Assembly: GCF_900142755.1 (NCBI RefSeq)
Contig: NZ_FRCA01000004.1
Span: forward strand, 248,001-312,000
DNA from: Halomonas cupida
GTDB lineage: Bacteria > Pseudomonadota > Gammaproteobacteria > Pseudomonadales > Halomonadaceae
DNA length: 64,000 bases
Reading direction: 5' to 3'
Shown here piece by piece: positions 55,435-64,000 of the stretch (its first letter is position 1; every line of letters begins with the position of its first letter). The translations under genes were made by a program, and so were the position numbers. The notes beneath the pieces were generated by a model. That model was given only the letters and a program-made list of their open reading frames with translations, was not told the origin of the DNA and searched no databases.

Positions 55435-56469
55435 TCAGCGGCTTCGAACCATATCGGCGGCGAGCGCCAGGGCAACACCAAGACTACTCGGATCCGCCTG
55501 CCCGGTACCCGCCAGATCCAGCGCCGTACCGTGATCCACCGAGGTGCGGATCAGTGGCAACCCCAGAGTGATGTTGGCCGCACGACCAAAACCGGCGTAC
55601 TTGAGCACCGGCAACCCTTGATCATGATACATGGCCAGCACCGCATCCACCCCTTCCAGGTGCCGCGGCGTGAACAGGGTATCAGAGGGCAGCGGGCCAT
55701 CAAGCCTCATGCCTTCGCCTCGCAAGCGCTCGAGCACAGGAATGATGATCTCTATTTCCTCGCGCCCAAGGTGCCCGCCCTCACCGGCATGTGGGTTGAG
55801 TCCACATACGGCGATACGAGGTGATTCAACACCAAACCAGCGCTGGAGGTCCGCCGCAAGAATACGCAGCACTCTTTCCAGCGAGTGGGGCTCGATGGCC
55901 GCTGCGACATCCTTCAGCGGGAGATGTGTCGTGGCCAGCGCCACTCGAAGCGCTTGCTGGCGACCATCGGCCTGACCATGCAAGGCACTGTCGGTGGCAA
56001 GCATCATCACCACTTCCTCGACGGCACAGGTATCACGGAGATATTCCGTGTGGCCGATGAAGTCGTTGTAGCCAGCCTCACGAATGGCCCCCTTGTGCAG
56101 TGGGGCAGTGACCATGGCACTGGCACGCCCGTCAAGGCAAGCCGCTACCGCCAGATCCAGCAACTCGAGCACATAGCGGCCATTGGCAGGGTCGATCCGG
56201 CCGGGATGGCAATCAACATGCAAGGCAACCGGCCATACGGCGAGCCGGCCGATGCGTGGCTCGGGTAGCCTCTCACCCGGCGCGACACAGACCAGCTCGA
56301 TATCCAGCCCAAGCTGTCGAGCACGATGATTCAGTAACTGCGGGTCGCCGATGGCGACCCAGTCTGATGGCTGCTTTGCCGCCAGCATCAGCACCAGCTC
56401 CGGGCCGATACCCGCCGGCTCCCCGGTGGTGATGACCAGAGGAGCCTGTTGATCCTGCGGCCGAGCCAT
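55435..56469 (-). CDS. pdxA: 4-hydroxythreonine-4-phosphate dehydrogenase
   Basis: The 344-residue protein has TTGEPAGIGPELVL at the start, VTAPLHKGAIREAGYNDFIGHTE, CGLNPHAGEGGHLGREE and YHDQGLPVLKYAGFGRA. These contain the His ligands and catalytic loop of PdxA. It acts in pyridoxal phosphate synthesis. The start overlaps the surA stop by 1 nt (TGATG). GlyA and SdaA-related steps elsewhere in the window use or depend on amino-acid cofactors, but no regulatory link is seen. Confidence 0.96.
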   Translation of the reverse strand: MARPQDQQAPLVITTGEPAGIGPELVLMLAAKQPSDWVAIGDPQLLNHRARQLGLDIELVCVAPGERLPEPRIGRLAVWPVALHVDCHPGRIDPANGRYVLELLDLAVAACLDGRASAMVTAPLHKGAIREAGYNDFIGHTEYLRDTCAVEEVVMMLATDSALHGQADGRQQALRVALATTHLPLKDVAAAIEPHSLERVLRILAADLQRWFGVESPRIAVCGLNPHAGEGGHLGREEIEIIIPVLERLRGEGMRLDGPLPSDTLFTPRHLEGVDAVLAMYHDQGLPVLKYAGFGRAANITLGLPLIRTSVDHGTALDLAGTGQADPSSLGVALALAADMVRSR

Positions 56470-57107
56470 CAGCTCTCGTTCAGACGGTTGTCGACGAAGG
56501 CCTCACCACGGATTTCCTGCATCCACTTCTCCAGTTCGTCCCCGGCCTTCTGCTGGAAGATGGCCTGACGGGCCTGGTCTCGAGTGGCACCTGACTGCTG
56601 CTGCAGGAAACGCTCGACCTCAGCCTCGGAGATGTTGACTCGGCTGGACACTTCGGCCTGCTGGACCTTGAGAATCAGCATCTCGCGGCGGATCTGTTCA
56701 CGCACGGAGTCCAGGCTCAGCCCCTGACCTTCCAGTGCATCGGCAAACTGCTCCACATTCATGTTGCTCTGACCGGCTACCGCACGGACCTGCTGATTGA
56801 GCTCGGTATCATCCACCGTCAGATTCAGGCGCTCAGCACGCTGCAGTTCGATCTGCTCGACGATCATGCGCTCGAGGATCTGTTCACGCAGCTGCGACTG
56901 GGGCGGCAGGTCGACGCTCTGGGACTGCAGACGAGATTGCGCCTGACCGACGCGATCATCCAACTGGCTTTCCATGATGGCGTCATCGTTGACCACGGCA
57001 ATGATCCGGTCCAGTGGCTGGCGATAGCCGTCCTGGGCCGAAGCTGTCAGAGAGACAAGGCCAACACAGGCGGCCAGCACCAGGGTAGCAATATAGCGGC
57101 TACGCAT
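56469..57107 (-). CDS. surA: SurA-like periplasmic chaperone lacking both parvulin domains
   Basis: The 212-residue protein has a signal peptide (cleavage near residue 24) and the SurA N-terminal chaperone domain (LDRIIAVVNDDAIMESQLDDR, LREQILERMIVEQIELQRA, DSVREQIRREMLILKVQQAEVSSRV). The SurA C-terminal helix (RQAIFQQKAGDELEKWMQEIR) then follows directly. The two PPIase domains that make SurA about 430 residues are absent without a frameshift. Gene order (lptD-surA-pdxA) confirms identity. In E. coli the N plus C parts suffice for much of the chaperone activity, so it may be functional in delivering LptD and other outer-membrane proteins. Confidence 0.9.
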   Translation of the reverse strand: MRSRYIATLVLAACVGLVSLTASAQDGYRQPLDRIIAVVNDDAIMESQLDDRVGQAQSRLQSQSVDLPPQSQLREQILERMIVEQIELQRAERLNLTVDDTELNQQVRAVAGQSNMNVEQFADALEGQGLSLDSVREQIRREMLILKVQQAEVSSRVNISEAEVERFLQQQSGATRDQARQAIFQQKAGDELEKWMQEIRGEAFVDNRLNES

Positions 57108-57130
57108 CTTGAAACATCCTCTATACAGAA

Positions 57131-59593
57131 TTACTCGAGTCGGGCGGCACGATAGCCCGGAATCGCAGAGTCAAAGTAACTGTCGGCTTCTCCACCAACG
57201 CCCCCGAGCCCCTTGAGCACGAAGCGCAGGAAGAAGCCGCGATCAGTGGTGTCATCATCGATGTTGTTGGCGGTGTCCTCATCATCGATCCACTCCCGCC
57301 AGACCAGCTGCACACCATAACAGCAGTCGTTCCACTGCACACCTGCCATCTGATCCAGCGCGCGGTCATTGGTGTTGTCATACAACAGACGGCCAATCAC
57401 ATCGAAGTTGTCGGTGGCCTTCAGGGCAAACGACAGGTCGTACTCCTCGCGGTTGTAGTTGAGCACATCCTCTGGCTCATCCGCGGTGTCAAAACCTTCG
57501 ATCCGCCAACGGTAGCCAAGGTTCACCACGTGACCAGCATCAGCACGCCATTGCAGACCCACTTCGGTGCTCTCGGTACGATCCAGGTGATCGTCATACA
57601 GCCACTGCCAGCGAGTCCGCCAGTTATCGGAGACCTGCCAGTTGATACGCGTCACCCAGGCAGAGCGATCCCGAGTGGCGTCGTAGTAGTCGTAGGAATC
57701 CTCATCCCGCGGCAGGGTGTCCGGGTCGCCCTGCATATCAATGTTGCGGTCCTCGAAATAGGCCGCCTGACCGACACCGACAGAGAAGCGTTCTCGCCCG
57801 CTCTCGTCCTCGAGGAAACGGCTCTCGACCCCGTAGGACAGGCGATTGAGGTCACCAAGGCGATCACCACCGCTGAAGCGGTACGGCGACCACAGCTGGG
57901 TCCAGCCGAATGCCTGCTCACCGGTATCGAAGTCCGGGAAATCCGACTGATCACGTTCCGGCACATAGGCGTAGTTCAGGCGCGGTTCGAGGGTCTGCAG
58001 GAAGCTGCCACCGCCGATATTGACATCGCGCTCGAACACCAGCCCCGTATCGATGGTGGTGACCGGCGCGGTCAAGCTCGGCGATTCGTCACGATCAGTA
58101 ATACGATCCTGGTAGTCGAGATCGTACTGGGTATGGTGCATCGCCACCCGCGGCTCGAAGAAGCCCCAGCTCGGGTTGAAACGATAGCCGAACGCCGGCG
58201 AAAGGCTCAGGCGCGCACCGTTGGCCGCTTCGGTGATCGGAATACGACGCTGCTGACCATTGAAGTCATAGAACCCATTCTCGTCGCCTTCGATATCCCG
58301 CCAGAAGTAGCTGAGGTTGGAGTTCCACTCCTGATACAGGCCGGTGTCCTGAGACCAGCGAGCATCCGCGGTCAGACTGGGCAGCCGATAGAAGGGCTTG
58401 TCCTTCTCGTTGAGCGGGTCATCCATGACCTGATAGCCCTGAGCCCGTGCCTGCAGCTTCCAGGTCTCACCCCGGTAGTCGATCCGAGCCAGGCGCTGCA
58501 TGGTCTCGGTTTCCGATTCACCGAAAGTGCGTCCGAAATCGTCGAAATAGGCACCATCACTGGCGGCCCCATAGCGCAGTTGATAGGGCACACGAGGACT
58601 CAGCCTACCGACGTGGCTGTAATCGAAATACCAGCGATCATCACCCTGTTCCAGCTCGGTATAGCCATCGTCCTCACCGGCACTGTCGTCATCCGAGAGG
58701 TAGGCACCGGAAATCGTGCCCTGGGAGTCGGGGAACAGATAGCGGAACTCGGCACCGAACAGCAGGCCACTATCACCGACCCAGCGCGGGGAAATCGTCG
58801 CATCGTAGTTGGGCGCCAGATTCAGGTAATAGGGCTGCTCGAAATCCAGCGAGCCATCCGAACCGCTGAGCACCGGCCACAGGAAACCACTCTGGCGACG
58901 ATCATCAATCGGGAAGCGTACCCAAGGCCAGTAGAACACCGGTACATCAGCAATCTCGAGGCGAGCATGGCGCGCCGTACCATAACCGGCGGCACGATCC
59001 AGATCGACCTGGTTACCGATCAAGCGCCAGGTACTGTCGCCAGGCGCACAGGTGGTGAAGCTGGCCTCACGCAGGCGAAAGGTGTCCTCGGTAATCCGTT
59101 CCAACTGTATGGCGTCGCCACGCACACGGGTTTCGTGGGACACATAATGGGCACTATCGATACTCGCTTCATCACTCTTCAGCGAGACCTGAGCATTATC
59201 ACCACGCACCAGCAATCCCTGCTCGCGGAGCGTCACCGGGCCACTGATATTGGCCACATCGCGTTCCGGGGGCACCTGGACCCGGGGAGCCTCGAGCTGG
59301 GTATCACCCTTGCGCAGCAAAACCCCACCCTCGAGAATGGTGTCACCGTCCGCGCCATAGTCAGCAGTATCGGACTCGCTGTTGACTTGCCCCTCTGGCG
59401 GCTGCTCCAGACGATATTCGGGTTGTAGATAATAGCCTCCGCAGACTTCGCCTGCGGGGCGGTCAGTTCCCCAGGGAACCCAATCAAGTTGACTCGCAGG
59501 GAGTGGCTCCGGAGGCTCTGCCCACACGGGAACACTGATCATGCTGGTGGTGGCAAGGCCTGCCAGGGCCATCCATGCTTCGCGCTTGGCCAT
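57131..59593 (-). CDS. lptD: LPS-assembly protein LptD
   Basis: The 820-residue protein has a signal peptide (about 25 residues), an OstA-like jellyroll with LVRGDNAQVSLKSDEASIDSAHYVSHETRVRGDAIQLER, then a C-terminal beta-barrel rich in alternating aromatic strands ending in the outer-membrane type. It forms the LPS translocon with LptE. Cysteines are seen near the N-domain start (CGGYY) and in TTCAPGDSTWR, with a Cys-Cys pair in WNDCCYG, fitting the inter-domain disulfides of the family. First gene of the cluster. Confidence 0.96.
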   Translation of the reverse strand: MAKREAWMALAGLATTSMISVPVWAEPPEPLPASQLDWVPWGTDRPAGEVCGGYYLQPEYRLEQPPEGQVNSESDTADYGADGDTILEGGVLLRKGDTQLEAPRVQVPPERDVANISGPVTLREQGLLVRGDNAQVSLKSDEASIDSAHYVSHETRVRGDAIQLERITEDTFRLREASFTTCAPGDSTWRLIGNQVDLDRAAGYGTARHARLEIADVPVFYWPWVRFPIDDRRQSGFLWPVLSGSDGSLDFEQPYYLNLAPNYDATISPRWVGDSGLLFGAEFRYLFPDSQGTISGAYLSDDDSAGEDDGYTELEQGDDRWYFDYSHVGRLSPRVPYQLRYGAASDGAYFDDFGRTFGESETETMQRLARIDYRGETWKLQARAQGYQVMDDPLNEKDKPFYRLPSLTADARWSQDTGLYQEWNSNLSYFWRDIEGDENGFYDFNGQQRRIPITEAANGARLSLSPAFGYRFNPSWGFFEPRVAMHHTQYDLDYQDRITDRDESPSLTAPVTTIDTGLVFERDVNIGGGSFLQTLEPRLNYAYVPERDQSDFPDFDTGEQAFGWTQLWSPYRFSGGDRLGDLNRLSYGVESRFLEDESGRERFSVGVGQAAYFEDRNIDMQGDPDTLPRDEDSYDYYDATRDRSAWVTRINWQVSDNWRTRWQWLYDDHLDRTESTEVGLQWRADAGHVVNLGYRWRIEGFDTADEPEDVLNYNREEYDLSFALKATDNFDVIGRLLYDNTNDRALDQMAGVQWNDCCYGVQLVWREWIDDEDTANNIDDDTTDRGFFLRFVLKGLGGVGGEADSYFDSAIPGYRAARLE

Positions 59594-59774
59594 GTTTCAC
59601 GCTGTCCTCGACGGGGTGAATCGGTATTATACAGGCCGCAGCCCTGCTGTAACGTAACTCGCTACAGCGACATACAGCTACTACTGCCGACGATCAACCC
59701 ACAGCATGCGGCGAGGGCTCGAGAGCGTCAACTAAACGCTGACCAAAACCGCATTCAGGAGTACCTCTACAGCA

Positions 59775-60812
59775 ATGTCTCAGGCTGATACGCTCACTCG
59801 ACTCGAACGCCTGCAGCAATGGGCCAGTGCTCGCCATGATGGCGACGGCCCGCGCAGTTCTCTGAGCCTGGCGGCGGGTGACGCCAGCTTCCGCCGGTAT
59901 TACCGTCTGCAGCTCGCCGATGGGGCAACGCGTATGTTGATGGACGCTCCTCCTCCTCAGGAGGATATTCGCCCCTTCGTCGCCATCGCCCGGGACTGGC
60001 GCGCGGCCGGTCTCCCAGTGCCGGAGATCCACGCCAGTGACGCCGATGCCGGGTTCGTCGAACTGGAGGATCTGGGTGACGCGCCACTGCACCTGGCGCT
60101 GGAAGGCGCGGACGAGAATACCACTGCGGCACATTTCGAGGACGCCATCACACTGATCGTCCAACTGCAGAATCGCTCCGACCCGGCTGAACTACCGCCC
60201 TATGACAGCGCCACCCTCGGGCGTGAGCTCGATCTGTTCCCGGATTGGTGCCTCGGCCAATGGCTGGACATGACACAGCCGGCACCGGGCTGGGTCGCAC
60301 TGCGTCAGGATCTGATCGATACGGCCCTGGCCCAGCCAGTGGTCACCGTGCATCGCGATTATGACGCCATGAACCTGATGCAGTACTCGGGGGAACTGTA
60401 TCTGATCGACTTCCAGGACGCTCTGGCGGGTCCGGTCAGCTACGATCTGATCTCGCTGCTGCACGGGCGCTACCGGCGCTTCTCGGCGGATCAACGCGCC
60501 CGCTGGATCGAGGGCTTCCGCCACACCGCGATTGCCGACCAGCGTCTGCCTGCCGAATGTGACGCAGAGACCTTCCTCGAACAGGTCAATGCGATGGCCG
60601 CTCAACGCGCACTCAAGGTACTCGGCATCTTCTGTCGCCTGACCCTGCGCGATAGTCGGGAGGGTTATCTGGCTCGCCTGCCCCACTTCCTTGACCACCT
60701 GGAGGACAGCCTCGCCGGCATCCGCGGGCACGACGATTTCCGCCATTGGGTGGCCAGTCAATTGCGTCCCTTGCTGATGCAGCGGCTGGTCGACGAGGGA
60801 GTCACCGCATGA
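59775..60812 (+). CDS. amgK: N-acetylmuramate/N-acetylglucosamine anomeric kinase
   Basis: The 345-residue protein has the aminoglycoside-phosphotransferase fold: the N-terminal DASFRRYYRLQL nucleotide loop, the catalytic HRDYDAMNLM and metal-binding LIDFQDALAGPVSYDL. It phosphorylates MurNAc (and GlcNAc) at C1, first step of the MurU peptidoglycan-recycling route that bypasses de novo UDP-MurNAc synthesis. The stop overlaps the murU start (ATGA). Divergent from lptD. Confidence 0.93.
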   Translation: MSQADTLTRLERLQQWASARHDGDGPRSSLSLAAGDASFRRYYRLQLADGATRMLMDAPPPQEDIRPFVAIARDWRAAGLPVPEIHASDADAGFVELEDLGDAPLHLALEGADENTTAAHFEDAITLIVQLQNRSDPAELPPYDSATLGRELDLFPDWCLGQWLDMTQPAPGWVALRQDLIDTALAQPVVTVHRDYDAMNLMQYSGELYLIDFQDALAGPVSYDLISLLHGRYRRFSADQRARWIEGFRHTAIADQRLPAECDAETFLEQVNAMAAQRALKVLGIFCRLTLRDSREGYLARLPHFLDHLEDSLAGIRGHDDFRHWVASQLRPLLMQRLVDEGVTA

Positions 60813-61480
60813 AGGCAATGATTCTGGCCGCTGGTCTCGGCAAGCGTATGCGCCCTCTGACTGACCACTGCCCCAAACCACTGCTGCCCGTCGCCGGCAA
60901 GCCGTTGATCGTGCATCACCTTGAGCGCCTCGCCGCCAGCGGCATTGAAGAGGTCATCATCAACGTCAGCTACCGTGCCGACCAGATCATCGAGGCGCTC
61001 GGCGATGGCCACCAGTGGGGCCTGAAGATTGCCTTCAGCCGGGAGGAGGCGCCGCAGGAAACTGCCGGCGGTATCGCTCACGCCCTCCCACTGCTCGGCG
61101 ATAGTCCTTTCGTGTTGATCAACGGCGATATCTGGTGTGACCTGGACCTGAGCACCTTGCCTGCGCTGGGCGACAATCTCGCTCACCTGGTGCTGGTGGA
61201 CAACCCGCCACAACACACCACCGGGGACTTCCATCTGGATAGTGCGTATCGCGTCCATGACTGCGGCGGACCTCGACTGACCTATGCCGGCATCGCCCTG
61301 CTCGACCCGCGCCTGGTCGACGGGCTTCCCGATACCTGCTATCCACTGGCACCGCTGCTGCGCCAGGCCATGGCCGAGGGACGGGTTTCCGGCCAGCATC
61401 ATCATGGCCAGTGGGTTGACGTCGGCACTCCCGAGCGCCTGCGTGAGCTCGACCTGCAACTGAGCACAGCGAGACCCTGA
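60809..61480 (+). CDS. murU: N-acetylmuramate 1-phosphate uridylyltransferase
   Basis: The 223-residue protein matches MurU in length and motifs: LAAGLGKRMRPLTDHCPKPL (nucleotide-binding), NGDIWCDLDLSTLP and a late GQWVDVGTPERLREL. It makes UDP-MurNAc from the AmgK product. Start at the ATG within the overlap. The pair gives fosfomycin-tolerant recycling in Pseudomonas. Confidence 0.94.
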   Translation: MKAMILAAGLGKRMRPLTDHCPKPLLPVAGKPLIVHHLERLAASGIEEVIINVSYRADQIIEALGDGHQWGLKIAFSREEAPQETAGGIAHALPLLGDSPFVLINGDIWCDLDLSTLPALGDNLAHLVLVDNPPQHTTGDFHLDSAYRVHDCGGPRLTYAGIALLDPRLVDGLPDTCYPLAPLLRQAMAEGRVSGQHHHGQWVDVGTPERLRELDLQLSTARP

Positions 61481-61638
61481 CAGGTCAGTCGCAGCTGAGC
61501 ACAAGACGCACAGCTGATATGCTGGGCATATCCCGAAAGACACGAAACATCCAACTTGATCAAGGCGGAGCCAGCCGGACGCATCAACTCAGCGTGCCCC
61601 TGACCGCCTTCCCCCGCAAAGCAAAAGGAAACACTCTC

Positions 61639-62058
61639 ATGAAAGCCAGCGTCAAATGGACCGACGGTCGCCAGTTTGTGGCAGAAACCGGTAGCGGTCA
61701 CAGCGTGGTGATCGATGGTCCTCCGGACCACGGCGGCCGCAATACCGGCCCGCGCCCCATGGAAATGCTGCTGATGGGTCTCGGTGCCTGCACCTCTTTC
61801 GATGTGCTGGATATTCTCGAGAAATCTCGCGCTCCGGTGGAAGACTGCGTGGCCAGCATCGAGGCCGAGCGTGCCGACAGCGTGCCCAGTGTGTTCACGA
61901 AGATTCACGTGCACTTCACGGTGACCGGCAAGGGCCTGAAGGAGAAGCAGGTGCAGCGTGCTGTGGAATTGTCCGCCGACAAGTATTGCAGCGCATCCAT
62001 CATGCTGGCCAAGGGCGGCGTTGAAGTCAGCCACTCCTTCACTATCGTCGAAAGCTGA
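61639..62058 (+). CDS. OsmC family protein
   Basis: The 139-residue protein has GPRPMEMLLMGLGACTSFDVLDIL with the first redox Cys and KYCSASIML with the second, as in OsmC/Ohr/YhfA proteins. The order and missing Ohr features place it nearer to YhfA. Such proteins often reduce organic hydroperoxides; this subtype is not well defined. The ATG at 61639 follows AAAGGAA; the upstream in-frame extension is not conserved in look. Confidence 0.9.
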   Translation: MKASVKWTDGRQFVAETGSGHSVVIDGPPDHGGRNTGPRPMEMLLMGLGACTSFDVLDILEKSRAPVEDCVASIEAERADSVPSVFTKIHVHFTVTGKGLKEKQVQRAVELSADKYCSASIMLAKGGVEVSHSFTIVES

Positions 62059-62100
62059 AGCGATTGATGTCGAGAGCTGAACGGATTGTTGCCAGGAGCT

Positions 62101-62133
62101 GAAATGACCCGGGGCTTGACTCCGGGTCATTTC
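62101..62133. terminator. Bidirectional terminator between OsmC and YheU genes
   Basis: GAAATGACCCGG at 62101-62112 pairs with CCGGGTCATTTC at 62122-62133, a 12-bp stem with A- and T-rich ends, ideal for both convergent genes. Confidence 0.85.
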
Positions 62134-62135
62134 CG

Positions 62136-62420
62136 TCAGGTCATGCCGTCGTAGTCGCCTTCTTCTTCATCATCGGCGAGGTCGCGCCCGAAGGCACGCC
62201 ACTGGGCAAGGGTCATGACTTCAGTGGATTCGGTACGCAGGTCATGGGCTATCAGCAGCTCTGAACGCTCCAGTTGGGTACGCAGTTGTCGCACCCAGCC
62301 GTGCATTCCCTCACCGGTATCGGTGGTGTCATAGCCCTGACGGGTGACATAGGTCTCCAGCAGGGCATCCAGGGTCTCGGCGGGAATCATCCGCCACGGG
62401 ACCTCGATAAAGCGGCTCAT
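62136..62420 (-). CDS. yheU: YheU family protein
   Basis: A 94-residue protein with the YheU/UPF0270 pattern: VPWRMIPAETLDALLETYVTRQGYDTTD, VRQLRTQLERSELLIAHDLRTESTEVM. The family is small, soluble and of unknown function. It is downstream of ligA on the same strand, separated by a terminator. Acidic tail DDEEEGDYDGMT. Confidence 0.82.
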   Translation of the reverse strand: MSRFIEVPWRMIPAETLDALLETYVTRQGYDTTDTGEGMHGWVRQLRTQLERSELLIAHDLRTESTEVMTLAQWRAFGRDLADDEEEGDYDGMT

Positions 62421-62447
62421 GCATTCTCCTCGGCATCAGGAACAGAT

Positions 62448-62478
62448 ATCAGCCCGGCAGCTTCCCTGTCGGGCTGAT
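62448..62478 (-). terminator. Terminator of ligA
   Basis: ATCAGCCCGGCAG at 62448-62460 pairs with CTGTCGGGCTGAT at 62466-62478 (one G-T pair), with a CTTCC loop, 22 bp beyond the ligA stop. Confidence 0.75.
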
Positions 62479-62500
62479 CGCGGTACAGGGAAGCTTCACC

Positions 62501-64000
<1,500 letters not shown>

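Noticed and set aside
56469..57107. SurA shortened by a frameshift
   Set aside because: The C-terminal helix continues in the same frame and no parvulin sequence is left in other frames nearby; an in-frame loss fits better.
57530..59428. 632-residue open frame opposite lptD
   Set aside because: A shadow of lptD without domain features.

Overview
The window looks like chromosome of a moderately halophilic gammaproteobacterium of the Halomonas/Chromohalobacter group. This is inferred from the coding style and moderately high GC, from a Pseudomonas-like set of glycine betaine catabolism genes next to a BCCT carrier, from the order rpsU-dnaG-rpoD / tsaD / plsY / folB-folK / cca / apaH-apaG-rsmA-pdxA-surA-lptD / amgK-murU, and from many short tandem repeats in the intergenic DNA. 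No 16S rRNA, tRNA, phage, IS or CRISPR was seen.

Region 1 (1-3.5 kb) holds an ECF sigma factor with a small zinc anti-sigma protein, a DUF3047 protein, a TfoX-N protein and a haloacid-dehalogenase-like hydrolase. Region 2 (3.5-31.2 kb) is a nearly complete route from glycine betaine to glycine and serine. GbcAB take betaine to dimethylglycine. DgcAB with a dedicated EtfAB take dimethylglycine to sarcosine. The glyA-soxBDAG-purU operon takes sarcosine to glycine and serine and handles the one-carbon unit. A BCCT carrier brings in substrate, a glutathione-independent formaldehyde dehydrogenase removes formaldehyde, and a GATase1-AraC regulator (SouR-like) lies beside the sox operon. Two companion genes of this locus, a dipeptidase-like protein and a DUF5943 protein, lead the dgc operon. 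A membrane GGDEF-EAL protein sits inside the region.

Region 3 (31.5-42.7 kb) has mtgA, gbdR (the probable master regulator), a DUF2157-DUF4401-GDYXXLXY membrane operon, the glutathione-dependent formaldehyde pair fghA-adhC with a divergent LysR regulator, and sdaA (serine to pyruvate) with another divergent LysR gene. Regions 2 and 3 together would convert betaine carbon to pyruvate with three ways of disposing of C1 units.

Region 4 (42.8-64 kb) is housekeeping: rpsU-dnaG-rpoD, tsaD, plsY, folB-folK, cca, glpE, the apaH-to-lptD cluster on the minus strand, amgK-murU (cell-wall recycling), an OsmC protein, a YheU protein and the 3' part of ligA, which runs off the window.

The most unusual material is intergenic. 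Six composite elements are bounded by inverted arrays of heptamers of the GAGCNNC / GCTCGTR type. Five of them abut a stop codon, and three share a conserved core. One carries 51-bp tandem repeats with compensating hairpin changes, and two carry perfect G-quadruplex motifs. A TGCGAC motif recurs upstream of all betaine-catabolism transcription units. SurA lacks both parvulin domains.
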